This document shows positions 9,278-18,326 of a stretch of 64,000 nt of DNA, piece after piece (the stretch's first letter is position 1; the number at the start of each line of letters is the position of its first letter). Location: assembly GCA_050013075.1 (NCBI GenBank), contig JBEKFZ010000002.1, forward strand, positions 47,535 to 111,534, read 5' to 3'. The notes under the pieces are model-generated. The model searched no databases. It had not been told where the DNA came from and saw nothing but the letters and a program-made list of their open reading frames with translations. A program made the translations under genes and the position numbers. This stretch comes from JBEKIK01 sp050013075. Its GTDB lineage: Bacteria > Planctomycetota > Planctomycetia > Pirellulales > Thermoguttaceae.

Positions 9278-10801
9278 ATGTCCGTGACAAAACCATCATC
9301 TTTGAATGCGCTTTTGGAATATGTCACCAGGCTGGTGACCAGGTTTCCTGTTCTAACGCTGGCAATTGCCATTGTAGTGGCAGTGGCATCTTTGACGCTC
9401 GCTGGCTCTCGGCTCAAGTTTCGTACCAGCCGGCTGGATCTCATAAATCCAAATAGCAGCTATAACCGGCTTTGGCTCCAGTATGTGCAAGAGTTTGGCG
9501 ATGAGGATGATGTAGTTGTTGTTGTCGAGGGGGTCAACCGTGAGTCAGTCATACCTGTCTTGGACACCTTGTTCATGAAGCTTGCAGGTCAGGACCAATT
9601 CTTCCACGATGTCTTGCACAAGATTGATTTCACTAAGATTCGGAGTAAAGGCCTGCATTATCTTCCAGTGGAAGAGCTAAAGCAAATCGGTGCCTTTGTT
9701 AATGATGCTCGCCCTATTCTCTTAGGAGACTGGTCGAATCTGAAGCTTAGCAGAATGACAGATGGGATGTGTATGGGGATGCAGAACATACCAGCTACAT
9801 TCTCAACCTTGGGACAGTCTGCTGCTGAGGCACGTCTTTCCTGCTGGTTGCAAGGATTGGCTTCTGCCTTAGAATCTCCAGGGCGTTACGAATCGCCCTG
9901 GCCCGGAACGCCGGGGGCAACCACTATTCTCAACAAGCTGGATACGCAATACTTGTTGGCTAATAATGGACGATTGGGATTTGTTCTCTTGCGACTGAAA
10001 GGCAAATCAGAAGAGAGTCTGGCACAGAATACTGACGGACTCAATGCATTGCGCAGTTCGATTTCCGAAGTCCACGCTCAGTATCCACATGTTAAGATCG
10101 GCATTACTGGACTGCCGGTAATGGAAAACGACGAGATGGCTTCTAGCCAAGTGTCAATGACACAATCCACGGCATTGTCTCTTGTTGGTGTGATTGTTGT
10201 ATTCGTTGTCGGTTTCGGCGGCCTACGGCACCCCTTGTTGGCCATCATTACATTGTTGCTGGGTATGGCATGGTCATTTGGGTATATCACTTTAGTCATC
10301 GGTCATTTAAATATCCTGAGCATTGCTTTCGGCGCGGTTGTAATTGGGTTGGGAATAGATTTCGGCATCCACTATGTGGCGCGATACCTTCAACTGCGCA
10401 ATACGACCGTTTCAATCAAAAACGCCCTGGTACAGACAGCAATCGGTGTCGGCCCAGGGATGATCACAGGAGCGGTAACGACAGCGGTCGCATTTTTCGT
10501 GGCAGGGTTTACTGAGTTCACAGGAGTTGCAGAACTGGGCGTTATCGCCGGAGGTGGAATCCTGTTATGTTGTGTGGCAGCGATGACTGTACTGCCTGCC
10601 ATGATTTATCTTTCAGACAGAAACCGGGATAATCAAGTCCTACCTACCCTTTTAGATATGGGATCTCAATTAAAATGGCTTGGGATTTTGCCGGTGGTTG
10701 TGTTAGTTATTGGTTTAGCGACTGTGATCATAATTGGAGCAGGACACCCTCAGTTATGGTATGATCACAACCTATTGAATCTGCAACCGGAAGGGATGTA
10801 G
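9278..10801 (+). CDS. MMPL/HpnN-like RND exporter, N-terminal part ending at an in-frame TAG
   Basis: This part encodes an N-terminal membrane segment (FPVLTLAIAIVVAVASL), a periplasmic domain, and a membrane block with the motif IGLGIDFGIHYVARY, which is typical of the MMPL branch of the RND superfamily that includes the hopanoid transporter HpnN. The family normally runs to about 850-930 residues, but here TAG at 10799-10801 stops the frame after LLNLQPEGM. The same frame continues directly with matching sequence to 12064. The ATG at 9278 is the likeliest start. Such proteins move lipids or other hydrophobic molecules across the inner membrane. The gene is either broken or has a single-base error. 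Confidence 0.8.
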   Translation: MSVTKPSSLNALLEYVTRLVTRFPVLTLAIAIVVAVASLTLAGSRLKFRTSRLDLINPNSSYNRLWLQYVQEFGDEDDVVVVVEGVNRESVIPVLDTLFMKLAGQDQFFHDVLHKIDFTKIRSKGLHYLPVEELKQIGAFVNDARPILLGDWSNLKLSRMTDGMCMGMQNIPATFSTLGQSAAEARLSCWLQGLASALESPGRYESPWPGTPGATTILNKLDTQYLLANNGRLGFVLLRLKGKSEESLAQNTDGLNALRSSISEVHAQYPHVKIGITGLPVMENDEMASSQVSMTQSTALSLVGVIVVFVVGFGGLRHPLLAIITLLLGMAWSFGYITLVIGHLNILSIAFGAVVIGLGIDFGIHYVARYLQLRNTTVSIKNALVQTAIGVGPGMITGAVTTAVAFFVAGFTEFTGVAELGVIAGGGILLCCVAAMTVLPAMIYLSDRNRDNQVLPTLLDMGSQLKWLGILPVVVLVIGLATVIIIGAGHPQLWYDHNLLNLQPEGM

Positions 10802-12064
10802 AGTGTTGTACTGGAGCATAAGCTGCTGAACGAGAGTGATCAGAGCGCTTGGTTCGCAGTATCAATTGGCAACGATCCGAATGAACTTCTTACACGCAAA
10901 GCACGCTTTCTTCAACTACCCTCGGTGAAGCGCGTCGATGAAATTGTCTCGCTGTTTCCTAGTGACAAAGAACTAGAGAGTTCAATAATTGCGGATATTC
11001 GGCAACAGTTGGAACATCTACCCGTGCGCCCTCCACAAATCTTTCCAGATACACCAGAAGACTTAGATCAAGCAGTAGCCCGCCTTCAAACAGTGCTGGC
11101 CAAAAATGGTTGCTCATTGCAGATCAAGCGTCAAACAGAACAAATCCGCATTGCATTACAAAGACTACCCTTTTCCGAATGTGGGCGACGATTGTCATGG
11201 TATCAGGAACAGGTAGCCGCTGATCTGTTAAATCGTTTGTGTTTGTTGCGTTCCGTTGCTAATCCAGAACCGCCACGACAGACAGATTTACCGAATGCCT
11301 TGATCCGACGCTTTGTCGGCAAGAACGGATGGCATTTATTGAGAGTTTATAGTAAGGGCAGCATCTGGGACATGGCTGCGATGGAGAAGTTTGTCTGTGA
11401 GGTACGTAGTGTTGATCCAAGTGCGACCGGGAATCCGTTGCAGACGTATGAGGCATCTAGGCAAATGAAGTGGAGTTACGAGCAGGCTGGGATTTACGCC
11501 CTAATTGGAATTCTCGTCTTTGTGTATCTCGATTTCCGCAGCCTACTTTATACTTTTCTTGCAGTTCTACCGCTCGGTCTAGGAATGTGGCAGACATTTG
11601 GTTTCCTCGGTCTCTTAAATATTCCATTAAACCCGGCAAACATGATCGTGCTGCCCTTATTGTTAGGCATCGGTGTTGATAACGGCGTACATCTCGTCCA
11701 TGACTATCGACGCCAAGATGGCCCATATAGAATGAGCGCCTCAATAGGCAGCAGCGTGATGCTCACATCGCTTACAACCATGATTGGTTTTGGAAGTCTT
11801 ATGATTGCCAGCCACAAGGGCCTCCAGAGTCTAGGCCGAGTACTAACAATCGGCGTTAGTTGTTGCCTGTTTACATCTTTAGTAATCCTGCCTGCATTAC
11901 TGGTATGGTTGTCACGAAATCGTTCAATCTCCCAGGTAGATAAGCAGTCGCTCGACCGCCCAATCATTCCTCGGCGAATCTTGGAACATTTCGATATGAC
12001 GCATCCCATTGCAAGTAGTGGCCATGCGACATCGCCCAAGAAAGTTCCGCAGGAATGTACTTGA
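10802..12064 (+). CDS. MMPL/HpnN-like RND exporter, C-terminal part in frame after the TAG
   Basis: Reading straight on from the TAG, this frame encodes the second periplasmic domain and the second membrane block, with LLLGIGVDNGVHLVHDY as the counterpart of the motif in the first half. There is no frameshift and no good start codon or ribosome binding site at the junction. A GTG at 10925 is in frame but lies inside the domain. Removing the single stop would give one normal protein of about 930 residues. The base at fault is probably a GAG or CAG codon turned into TAG. Confidence 0.78.
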   Translation, partial: SVVLEHKLLNESDQSAWFAVSIGNDPNELLTRKARFLQLPSVKRVDEIVSLFPSDKELESSIIADIRQQLEHLPVRPPQIFPDTPEDLDQAVARLQTVLAKNGCSLQIKRQTEQIRIALQRLPFSECGRRLSWYQEQVAADLLNRLCLLRSVANPEPPRQTDLPNALIRRFVGKNGWHLLRVYSKGSIWDMAAMEKFVCEVRSVDPSATGNPLQTYEASRQMKWSYEQAGIYALIGILVFVYLDFRSLLYTFLAVLPLGLGMWQTFGFLGLLNIPLNPANMIVLPLLLGIGVDNGVHLVHDYRRQDGPYRMSASIGSSVMLTSLTTMIGFGSLMIASHKGLQSLGRVLTIGVSCCLFTSLVILPALLVWLSRNRSISQVDKQSLDRPIIPRRILEHFDMTHPIASSGHATSPKKVPQECT

Positions 12065-12133
12065 ATGCCTCTTTCCTGCCCTGGCCTTCCGTCTCTTATG
12101 TCTAACGCTATTAGCTTTAACCTGCTAAAGAGC

Positions 12134-12316
12134 CTACTTGTGTTCAATTTTATTTTTGTCTGCATTTTTGACATCGTCTTCAATGCCTTGGACACCTTTT
12201 TTAAACTCTACGATTCCTTGCCCGAGCGATCTCATCACACTCGGCAACCGATTGCCGAAGAGCAATAATGCAATCAAGGCAAAAACAATCAATTCTGTCG
12301 GGCCTATACCAAACAT
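12134..12316 (-). CDS. tatA: Twin-arginine translocase subunit TatA/TatE
   Basis: The 60-aa product has the TatA layout. A short periplasmic start (MFGIGPTELI) is followed by one membrane helix, FGNRLP at the hinge, and an amphipathic helix with SLGQGIVEFKKGV, then a charged tail. TatA forms the pore through which folded proteins with RR signal peptides cross the inner membrane. GAGGAAAAAGCC precedes the ATG. No tatB or tatC gene is adjacent, so this is probably a stand-alone paralogue at the end of the kinase-regulator-antiporter run. Confidence 0.9.
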   Translation of the reverse strand: MFGIGPTELIVFALIALLLFGNRLPSVMRSLGQGIVEFKKGVQGIEDDVKNADKNKIEHK

Positions 12317-12454
12317 GGCTTTTTCCTCACTATTTTAGATTGGGCATAAATTGATCTTACTGTGAATCAGATGTGTGTCCATCATCAGTATGGCAGAGTA
12401 CTAAAAAACCGCTTCTACAAGCAATTTTGCGATCAATTCCTTCTATAATAACGG

Positions 12455-12841
12455 CTATTTCTGTTCCGCTTCACATAATATTTGTTGAAACAGTTGCTCT
12501 GCACGTTCGGAACCTAGACACAGTTCCATTGCCCAGTAGTCTGGTGTTGGTTCTGATTTTGTTGGTTGCGGATGTTCCCCCCAAGGATCTTCGTCAATCA
12601 ATATTTTCCGAAGTAATTTACGCCTCTGTTTCCATGAACATGTAAGTGCCGCAATGTCAACAGGGTGTTTTTCACCAGAAGCTCGAACAGCAGTTAAAAA
12701 AGTACCAAAGTCGGTAATAAAGTCGTTCGGGCTCATAACAATTCGCTCAGATACCAAAGCATCTTCCGCGCTGATTAGTTGGAGCCTGATACTTGTTGGA
12801 GCAATTAATTCCACATTCATAATCTGTGCAAATGCTGACAT
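12455..12841 (-). CDS. Hypothetical protein
   Basis: This 128-aa soluble protein has AAGGAG placed well before its ATG and is a credible gene. I do not recognise a family. It is mixed alpha/beta in character with a charged, proline-containing stretch around residues 85-105 and no membrane segment or signal peptide. It lies between tatA and the CPA2 antiporter on the same strand, 68 bases downstream of the latter, and is probably part of that operon. Confidence 0.6.
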   Translation of the reverse strand: MSAFAQIMNVELIAPTSIRLQLISAEDALVSERIVMSPNDFITDFGTFLTAVRASGEKHPVDIAALTCSWKQRRKLLRKILIDEDPWGEHPQPTKSEPTPDYWAMELCLGSERAEQLFQQILCEAEQK

Positions 12842-12909
12842 GGTTTTGTACTCCTTAACGAAGACGATGGCCGCTCATCGGCCATATTGACCTTCAAAAT
12901 TTGCTGCGA

Positions 12910-14133
12910 CTACAAAACTAATTCCTCAAGTCCATGCGATTCCTGCTGCTCTTCCTCGGGAATCGCCCGCTTGAGCAGTAATTTTAGAAGGGGTGGGACT
13001 ATGAATGTAGTTACCATGACCATAAGAGTAACTGCACTAAATAGTGCCGCGTTAAAAACCCCGCTGCGCAGACCCAAGTCATTAAAAATCAACCCTACCT
13101 CACCACGGGGAATCATCCCCACACCAACTACATTCTTATTGCCGTGGAACCAAAACGGAGCATATCCTGCCACGAACTTACCCACCACAGCCGCAACGAT
13201 GAGCAGACCTCCCATAAATAGAGTCTGCTGGTTGTTCTGGTCAAGCGGGTTCAATATCTGTATCTGGACTGCCGCCCCTACCATCACAAAGAAAATGGGC
13301 ACAAAAAAATGTCCAAGATGTATAACGCCGCGATGGATTCCCTCAGCTTGTGGCGTTTTACCCATCAAAATGCCGACCGCAAACGCACCGATAATCGTTG
13401 CCGAGCCAACGATGGCAGCGAGCCACGCCAAGCCAAGAGCAAGAACGACAGCGATTGTTACGGTGTTGGCATCAGTAATTCTCCTCTTGCTCGTCCAATG
13501 GGCTAAAGGAACAATCAGCAAACTGCCAAGCAGTAAAACTGCTGCAAGGAAACCAAAAGCAATACCTGTGATCTTCACCACTTCGGAGATCGTGACAGCT
13601 TTCCCCTGAATAAGGCCTGTTACAACGGTCAATATGATCAACCCGATAATATCGTCGATGACAGCCGCTCCCAGGACGATCCGACTCTCCGGTTCATGAA
13701 GTCGGCCCAACTCTGAAAACACCCGAGCAGTGATCCCGACGCTTGTGGCAGTCAAGCTGGCCCCTACGACGACCGACACGATGGTGCTGAGATCCAGCAA
13801 CCAGCAGACGATATACCCCAATGCAAACGGCAATGCAACTCCTACGATGGCAACTGCCATGGAAGTTACTCCGACCTGTAATAGCTTTTGCAAGTCAGTT
13901 TCGAGTCCGATTTCAAAAAGAAGGATTACCACACCCACTTCGGCCAAAAGGTGGAGGATCTCGTTCCTGGCATCGACCAAACCCAACAGCGATGTGCCAA
14001 GGAGCATTCCCGCTAGGAGTTCGCCAAGCACTGCCGGTTGCCCAACCTTTCGCGCTATGAAGCTAAATAGCTGGGCCGTTCCCAGGATAATGGCCAGAAG
14101 CCCGAGGAACCGAGGTACGTCCATATGTTCCAT
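12910..14133 (-). CDS. CPA2-family cation:proton antiporter (Kef/NapA-like)
   Basis: The 407-aa product has about twelve hydrophobic segments and typical CPA2 motifs: GQPAVLGELLAGMLLG near residue 30, LLFEIGLETDL near 72, and GAAVIDDIIGL near 155, which carries the paired aspartates needed for ion exchange. It lacks a C-terminal RCK domain. AGGAG lies 8 bases before the ATG at 14133. It follows a sigma-54 activator and its kinase by only 20 bases, so ion or pH homeostasis may be under their control. Confidence 0.9.
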   Translation of the reverse strand: MEHMDVPRFLGLLAIILGTAQLFSFIARKVGQPAVLGELLAGMLLGTSLLGLVDARNEILHLLAEVGVVILLFEIGLETDLQKLLQVGVTSMAVAIVGVALPFALGYIVCWLLDLSTIVSVVVGASLTATSVGITARVFSELGRLHEPESRIVLGAAVIDDIIGLIILTVVTGLIQGKAVTISEVVKITGIAFGFLAAVLLLGSLLIVPLAHWTSKRRITDANTVTIAVVLALGLAWLAAIVGSATIIGAFAVGILMGKTPQAEGIHRGVIHLGHFFVPIFFVMVGAAVQIQILNPLDQNNQQTLFMGGLLIVAAVVGKFVAGYAPFWFHGNKNVVGVGMIPRGEVGLIFNDLGLRSGVFNAALFSAVTLMVMVTTFIVPPLLKLLLKRAIPEEEQQESHGLEELVL

Positions 14134-14153
14134 CAGTATCACTCCTACTTGGA

Positions 14154-15611
14154 TTAGGATTCCTTTGAACCGAGCGCCTTCTCGACTGACAGTCCCATAT
14201 TTCGCAGCTTTGCCCGAAGTGTCACGCGACTTAGACCCAATATTTCGGCAGCCCGAGTCTGATTACCGTTTGCCTGACGCAATGCTTGTGAAATGATCAG
14301 TCTGTCGAAGTTTTCCAATGCACGGCGATATACTTCTTTTTCTCCGTCACTAATAGCAGTTGTTATAAACTGGGTGAGAGACTGTGAATCTACTTCCGGT
14401 AACGAATCGGTCTGGACATCTTCTTCGGATTCCGGGATTGACTCTTGATGCAGTTCAGCAGGCAGAAAATCAGGGATAATCGTGGGGCCTACCGATACAA
14501 TCAGGGCTTCTCGAATAGCGCTTTGTAATTGTCGAACGTTTCCAGGCCAATCGAATTTTTCCAGAAGTTCCAAGGCCTCTGGAGAAATAGACTGCACCGA
14601 CATGCCAAGTTGGCGGTTGTAGCGAAATAGGAAGTAATAGGACAGTTCGGCAATGTCTTCGCGTCTTTCACAAAGCGGGGGCAAATTAATGGTTACGCCA
14701 CGCAAACGGTAATAGAGATCCTTTCGGAATCGTCCCTCCTCGATGAGCTTTTCCAAATCCTGATTGGTCGCGGCAATGATCCGCACGTCAGTTTTAATCG
14801 ACTCGTTGCCACCGACTCGCTCGAATTGCCCCTCTTGCAGCAACCGAAGAATTTTAGCCTGAGTTCCGGGGGCCATGTCTCCAACTTCGTCAAGAAAGAG
14901 CGTACCGCCGTGGGATTGCTCGAATTTACCAATGCGTCGGCGGTCTGCACCGGTAAATGCCCCGCGTTCATAACCAAACAGCTCGCTTTCCAAAAGTGAT
15001 TCGGGAATAGCCGCACAGTTGATTGCCAAAAAGTGCCTCTGACTTCTATGACTATGATTATAAATAGCCCGAGCTACTAATTCTTTACCTGTGCCGCTAT
15101 CGCCAATGATAAGTACGTTTACATCTTGAGGTGCTACCCGGCCGATTTGCTTGCAGATGGCTTGCATGGCCGTTCCACTTCCGATTAGCCGATCTGGTTT
15201 ATTTTCAGGCCGATCCCCCTCTTCTACAATTGCGGGCACATGCATGAGTCGGCTTATGGCAAATGCCTGATCCAACAATTGTCGGAGTTGACCGATGTCC
15301 AATGGTTTCACAAGGTAGTCGTACGCTCCAAGCTTCATGGCTTCAATGGCCGTGTCGGTAGTACCGTGTCCGGTAATGAAAATAACAAGGCACTTCGGAT
15401 CGACCTGGCGCAGATCGTGGAATAGATCGAGTCCCGAGCGGTCGCCTAGCATGATATCAAGGAGAATCACATTGGGCGATTCTTCCTCAACCAAGCGCAA
15501 ACCATCTTCAGCAGTCTCGGCACTAAGCACCTGAAGATCATTGCTGCCGAAAACCTGTTCGATGCTGAATCGAATATTAGGTTCGTCGTCAATCACTAGT
15601 AATTTTGGCAT
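14154..15611 (-). CDS. NtrC-family sigma-54 response regulator
   Basis: The protein (485 aa) has three parts in the usual order. A receiver domain carries phosphoacceptor Asp52 in LLDIMLGDRSG and Lys102. An AAA+ domain has Walker A GDSGTGKE near residue 170 and the sigma-54 contact loop GAFTGA at 217-222. A Fis-type helix-turn-helix ends the protein with RAAEILGLSRVTLRAKL. All key residues are present, so it should activate sigma-54 promoters when phosphorylated by the kinase encoded just upstream at 15654-17171. Its targets are unknown, though a sigma-54-like site lies at 17546-17562. Confidence 0.95.
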   Translation of the reverse strand: MPKLLVIDDEPNIRFSIEQVFGSNDLQVLSAETAEDGLRLVEEESPNVILLDIMLGDRSGLDLFHDLRQVDPKCLVIFITGHGTTDTAIEAMKLGAYDYLVKPLDIGQLRQLLDQAFAISRLMHVPAIVEEGDRPENKPDRLIGSGTAMQAICKQIGRVAPQDVNVLIIGDSGTGKELVARAIYNHSHRSQRHFLAINCAAIPESLLESELFGYERGAFTGADRRRIGKFEQSHGGTLFLDEVGDMAPGTQAKILRLLQEGQFERVGGNESIKTDVRIIAATNQDLEKLIEEGRFRKDLYYRLRGVTINLPPLCERREDIAELSYYFLFRYNRQLGMSVQSISPEALELLEKFDWPGNVRQLQSAIREALIVSVGPTIIPDFLPAELHQESIPESEEDVQTDSLPEVDSQSLTQFITTAISDGEKEVYRRALENFDRLIISQALRQANGNQTRAAEILGLSRVTLRAKLRNMGLSVEKALGSKES

Positions 15612-15653
15612 TAGTATACTCCGAAGGCGTTTTGCCGAGAATCATTTATCTTA

Positions 15654-17171
15654 TCAATCTGTTTGTGATTCTGATATGCCAACTCCCGGTTCACCCGGGC
15701 GAATGTCATTTGTGCAAAGCGGCAGATCCACAGTAAACACCGCTCCGCCGTCCTGGCGGTTGGCGGCAATCAGATCGCCTTTGTGCTCTTTAATTATACT
15801 GCGACTAATTGCCAATCCCAATCCGGTGCCGCGTTCCTTTGTTGTAACGAATGGTTCAAAAATTCGTTCCAGCACGGCTTGAGGAATGCCTGTCCCACAG
15901 TCGCAAAAACTTATGCGGCATATGTTGGATTTCTCACTTGGAATATGGATATTGATTGGTAATGTTCCACCTTGCGGCATTGATTCGATTCCATTGAGGA
16001 GCAGATTAACAAAAACCTGATGAAGCTGTTCGGGATCGCCATCGATCATAACCGGTTGTTCAGGAAACTCTTCGCGAATAGTAACTCGCTGTTGTCTGGC
16101 TTTGCCTTCAACTAAATTCACCCCTCTATGAACTGTCTCTCGCAAATCGTGTCTAATGCGATTCAAATTGGCAGGACGGGAGAAATCTAAAAGCTCTTGA
16201 ATGGTATGCTCCATGCGTCCAATTTCTTCTTGGATTACTTGAAGCTGTTGTTCGGTGAGGGGCCGGCCTTGATACTGTTGGGTTGCGTTTTGCACCAAAA
16301 GTTTCATCGAGGTAAGCGGATTTCGGAGTTCGTGTGCGATCCCTGCCGCTAACTGACCAACGGCAGCCAAACGCTCTGAACGGATCGCCTCACGCCGAGT
16401 TTCATGCAATTGTTCTACAACCTGCTTAATGTGCGCAGAAATAGCATCGACCTGCTGCTGTAATCCCGACAAGTCATCAGAACGAATAATGTCTACTCGG
16501 CCTACTTCATCTTCGAGCACGTCAGTCGCGCTGCGGAGTGTAACGCTAATCTTTGAAACAGAACGATGTAAACCTCGCGCAACCATAACGCCAAAGAGTA
16601 TGCCAATTGCCGGACCTGCTATTAAAACAATCAAACGAATCAAATTGAATGATGCGCCCAACCGACTGCTGTAGGCTGTTGAGTCAGCAATTAGCTGTTC
16701 GTTTTTTGCAAGATATTTTTTACATGGTTCCGCCACAGCCTGGGCTAAAAGTATTGTCTGCTCGATATCTTGCGCATTATCGATACCCGTTATTGGTGCC
16801 TGCTGCAAAAGACGCTGAATTTGTTCGCGGTATGCCGTGAACTCTTGGCGGATGTTTTTGATGGAATCCTTTTCATCCGAGGTAAATGCCGTTTTCTCGG
16901 CCTCGGCCAGATGCCGTTCAAAAACAGCCTCCAACTCGACCACTTCCTTTTGCGCTTTGCTTTGCGGTCGTTCCGCCGCCTTCATTACCGACGTTTGTAG
17001 CTGCCAAAGGGCGGCTTGCATTGCACCCACGGCTTGAATCGAACTTAAATTCTCTCCAAGAACGCGCGTATGCGATTCATATAACAAATTGATATAAAAC
17101 GTCGTTACTCCACTGACAATAATCCACAGCAGAACCACCAATAATACAGGTGCCACTATTCTTTTCCACAT
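15654..17171 (-). CDS. Membrane sensor histidine kinase, partner of the NtrC-type regulator
   Basis: The 505-aa product has two membrane segments (about residues 8-28 and 175-198) flanking a helical periplasmic sensor of the four-helix type, then a HAMP-like linker. The HisKA domain carries His280 in AAGIAHELRNPLTSMK. The ATPase domain follows with NLLLNGIESMPQGG and GTGLGLAISRSI. GGAGG precedes the ATG. It is 42 bases upstream of the response regulator, so the two form a cognate pair. The signal is not evident. Confidence 0.93.
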   Translation of the reverse strand: MWKRIVAPVLLVVLLWIIVSGVTTFYINLLYESHTRVLGENLSSIQAVGAMQAALWQLQTSVMKAAERPQSKAQKEVVELEAVFERHLAEAEKTAFTSDEKDSIKNIRQEFTAYREQIQRLLQQAPITGIDNAQDIEQTILLAQAVAEPCKKYLAKNEQLIADSTAYSSRLGASFNLIRLIVLIAGPAIGILFGVMVARGLHRSVSKISVTLRSATDVLEDEVGRVDIIRSDDLSGLQQQVDAISAHIKQVVEQLHETRREAIRSERLAAVGQLAAGIAHELRNPLTSMKLLVQNATQQYQGRPLTEQQLQVIQEEIGRMEHTIQELLDFSRPANLNRIRHDLRETVHRGVNLVEGKARQQRVTIREEFPEQPVMIDGDPEQLHQVFVNLLLNGIESMPQGGTLPINIHIPSEKSNICRISFCDCGTGIPQAVLERIFEPFVTTKERGTGLGLAISRSIIKEHKGDLIAANRQDGGAVFTVDLPLCTNDIRPGEPGVGISESQTD

Positions 17172-17651
17172 GCGGATGCCTCCGGTGACATGACTACAAC
17201 TACGGATGTACTAAATAGTACGAACAACACAACGAGGATCTCGCCAAACTGCACATCTATCCCATTTTAAAAATGCAATACTGATGCCGTAAGATTTTAT
17301 TTAGCTTTCGATACCTGATTTAAGTCTTAACTTCTTTATGCACAATATGTTGTGCGTCTGGTATCCATGGTCCGATTGACTATTTAGTCTCTTCATAATT
17401 GGAAAGTTTCTTTACAACGTTAGACAGTCTCTTTCCAAAAAAATCTTTCTCAGCAGGTATGAAAATGGCTGCTTAATATATTTTATCAAGCTGTAACTCC
17501 TTGAGTAAAGATACCTTAGGGCCAGGTTGCAAGAACATGCGAGTTTCGGCATATCAATTGCTTTTTTCTTATTCCGAGACGGAAGTGCGACCAGTAATAG
17601 ATTTATCTTTTGTATGCATTAGTAAGGCAAGGTATTAAAGGAGTATTTGAC
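17172..17651. other. Divergent intergenic region between the kinase operon and csrA fusion
   Basis: No gene is visible in this AT-rich stretch. It should contain the promoters of both the minus-strand kinase operon and the plus-strand csrA-receiver gene. One sigma-54-like element facing the latter is listed separately. Confidence 0.6.
17546..17562 (+). promoter_or_regulatory. Candidate sigma-54 (-24/-12) promoter
   Basis: TCGGCATATCAATTGCTT has GG (17548-17549) and GC (17560-17561) separated by exactly ten bases, the spacing required for sigma-54. The consensus TGGCAC-N5-TTGC is matched in part, as CGGCAT and TTGC. It lies about 90 bases before the csrA-receiver start and next to a sigma-54 activator operon. 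No activator-binding repeats were identified. Confidence 0.4.
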
Positions 17652-18278
17652 ATGTTAGTACTGACCAGAAAAGTGGGAGAGGAAATCGTATTACCTACAT
17701 GTCGCTTGACAATGACTGTACTTAATGTTGCCGGAGAAAGAGCCAAATTTGGCATATCAGCGCCACCCGGCGTGACTGTCCATCGCAAGGAGATATGGCA
17801 GCGTATCCAGGAAGAGAAAAAGAATTCTAAGGAGGAATCATCTATGTCAATTCGTTTGTTGATTGCCGATCCGAATGAATATCTTTTGGATTTGTACCGC
17901 GATTATCTCTCACAACACGGTTTTAAGGTCGAGACTGCGACCAACGGCTTGGATTGTGCGAAAAAGCTGCGCGAGTTCACGCCCGACATCCTCGTCTTGG
18001 AGCCTATGATGCCCTGGGGCGGGGGTGACGGCGTCCTGGCTCTAATGCATAGGGAGCTCAACATATCGGACGTTCCCGTCATGATTCTTACCTACGGCTG
18101 CGATCCGAGTGTTTTATATAACATTTCCCCATACCCGATAAGCGACTATCAGAAGAAGCCAATGTCGCCCAAACAGCTGGCAGAACGGCTTGCCAAAATC
18201 ATAGCTGGTCAGAGGACTATGGTGGGAGGCACTACTAGTAATGAAATGATCGAAAGTTCAGAGGCAAGTCGCCACTGA
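17652..18278 (+). CDS. csrA: CsrA fused in frame to a pseudo-receiver domain
   Basis: Residues 1-55 are a full CsrA RNA-binding protein: MLVLTRKVGEEIVL at the start, GISAPPGVTVHRKEI in the middle, and Arg45 at the place of the RNA-contacting Arg44. CsrA controls translation by binding GGA motifs in leaders. Instead of stopping near residue 60, the frame continues through EEKKNSKEESS into a receiver-like domain (residues 66-190). This domain lacks the phosphoacceptor aspartate: the position reads VLEPMMPWGGGDG with Glu117. AAGGAG precedes the CsrA start. An internal ATG at 17844 with its own strong ribosome binding site could give the receiver part alone. The parts are recognised firmly, but the function of the fusion is unknown. 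Confidence 0.85.
   Translation: MLVLTRKVGEEIVLPTCRLTMTVLNVAGERAKFGISAPPGVTVHRKEIWQRIQEEKKNSKEESSMSIRLLIADPNEYLLDLYRDYLSQHGFKVETATNGLDCAKKLREFTPDILVLEPMMPWGGGDGVLALMHRELNISDVPVMILTYGCDPSVLYNISPYPISDYQKKPMSPKQLAERLAKIIAGQRTMVGGTTSNEMIESSEASRH
17828..17846 (+). promoter_or_regulatory. Internal ribosome binding site and ATG inside the csrA fusion
   Basis: TAAGGAGG at 17828-17835 lies 8 bases before ATG 17844-17846, which is in frame with the CsrA start and opens the receiver part (MSIRLLIADPNEY). The TA of the Shine-Dalgarno falls in another frame, so CsrA is not terminated. Two products, CsrA-receiver and free receiver, are therefore possible. Confidence 0.6.
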
Positions 18279-18326
18279 GTTTTATAAATAACATAAAACA
18301 CTATGCCAAAATAATGGAGTCGGACC

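Noticed and set aside
10799..10801. General TAG recoding in this organism
   Set aside because: Only the MMPL gene and the CBS stub show a TAG for an expected Glu; both can be explained by G-to-T mutation in broken genes.
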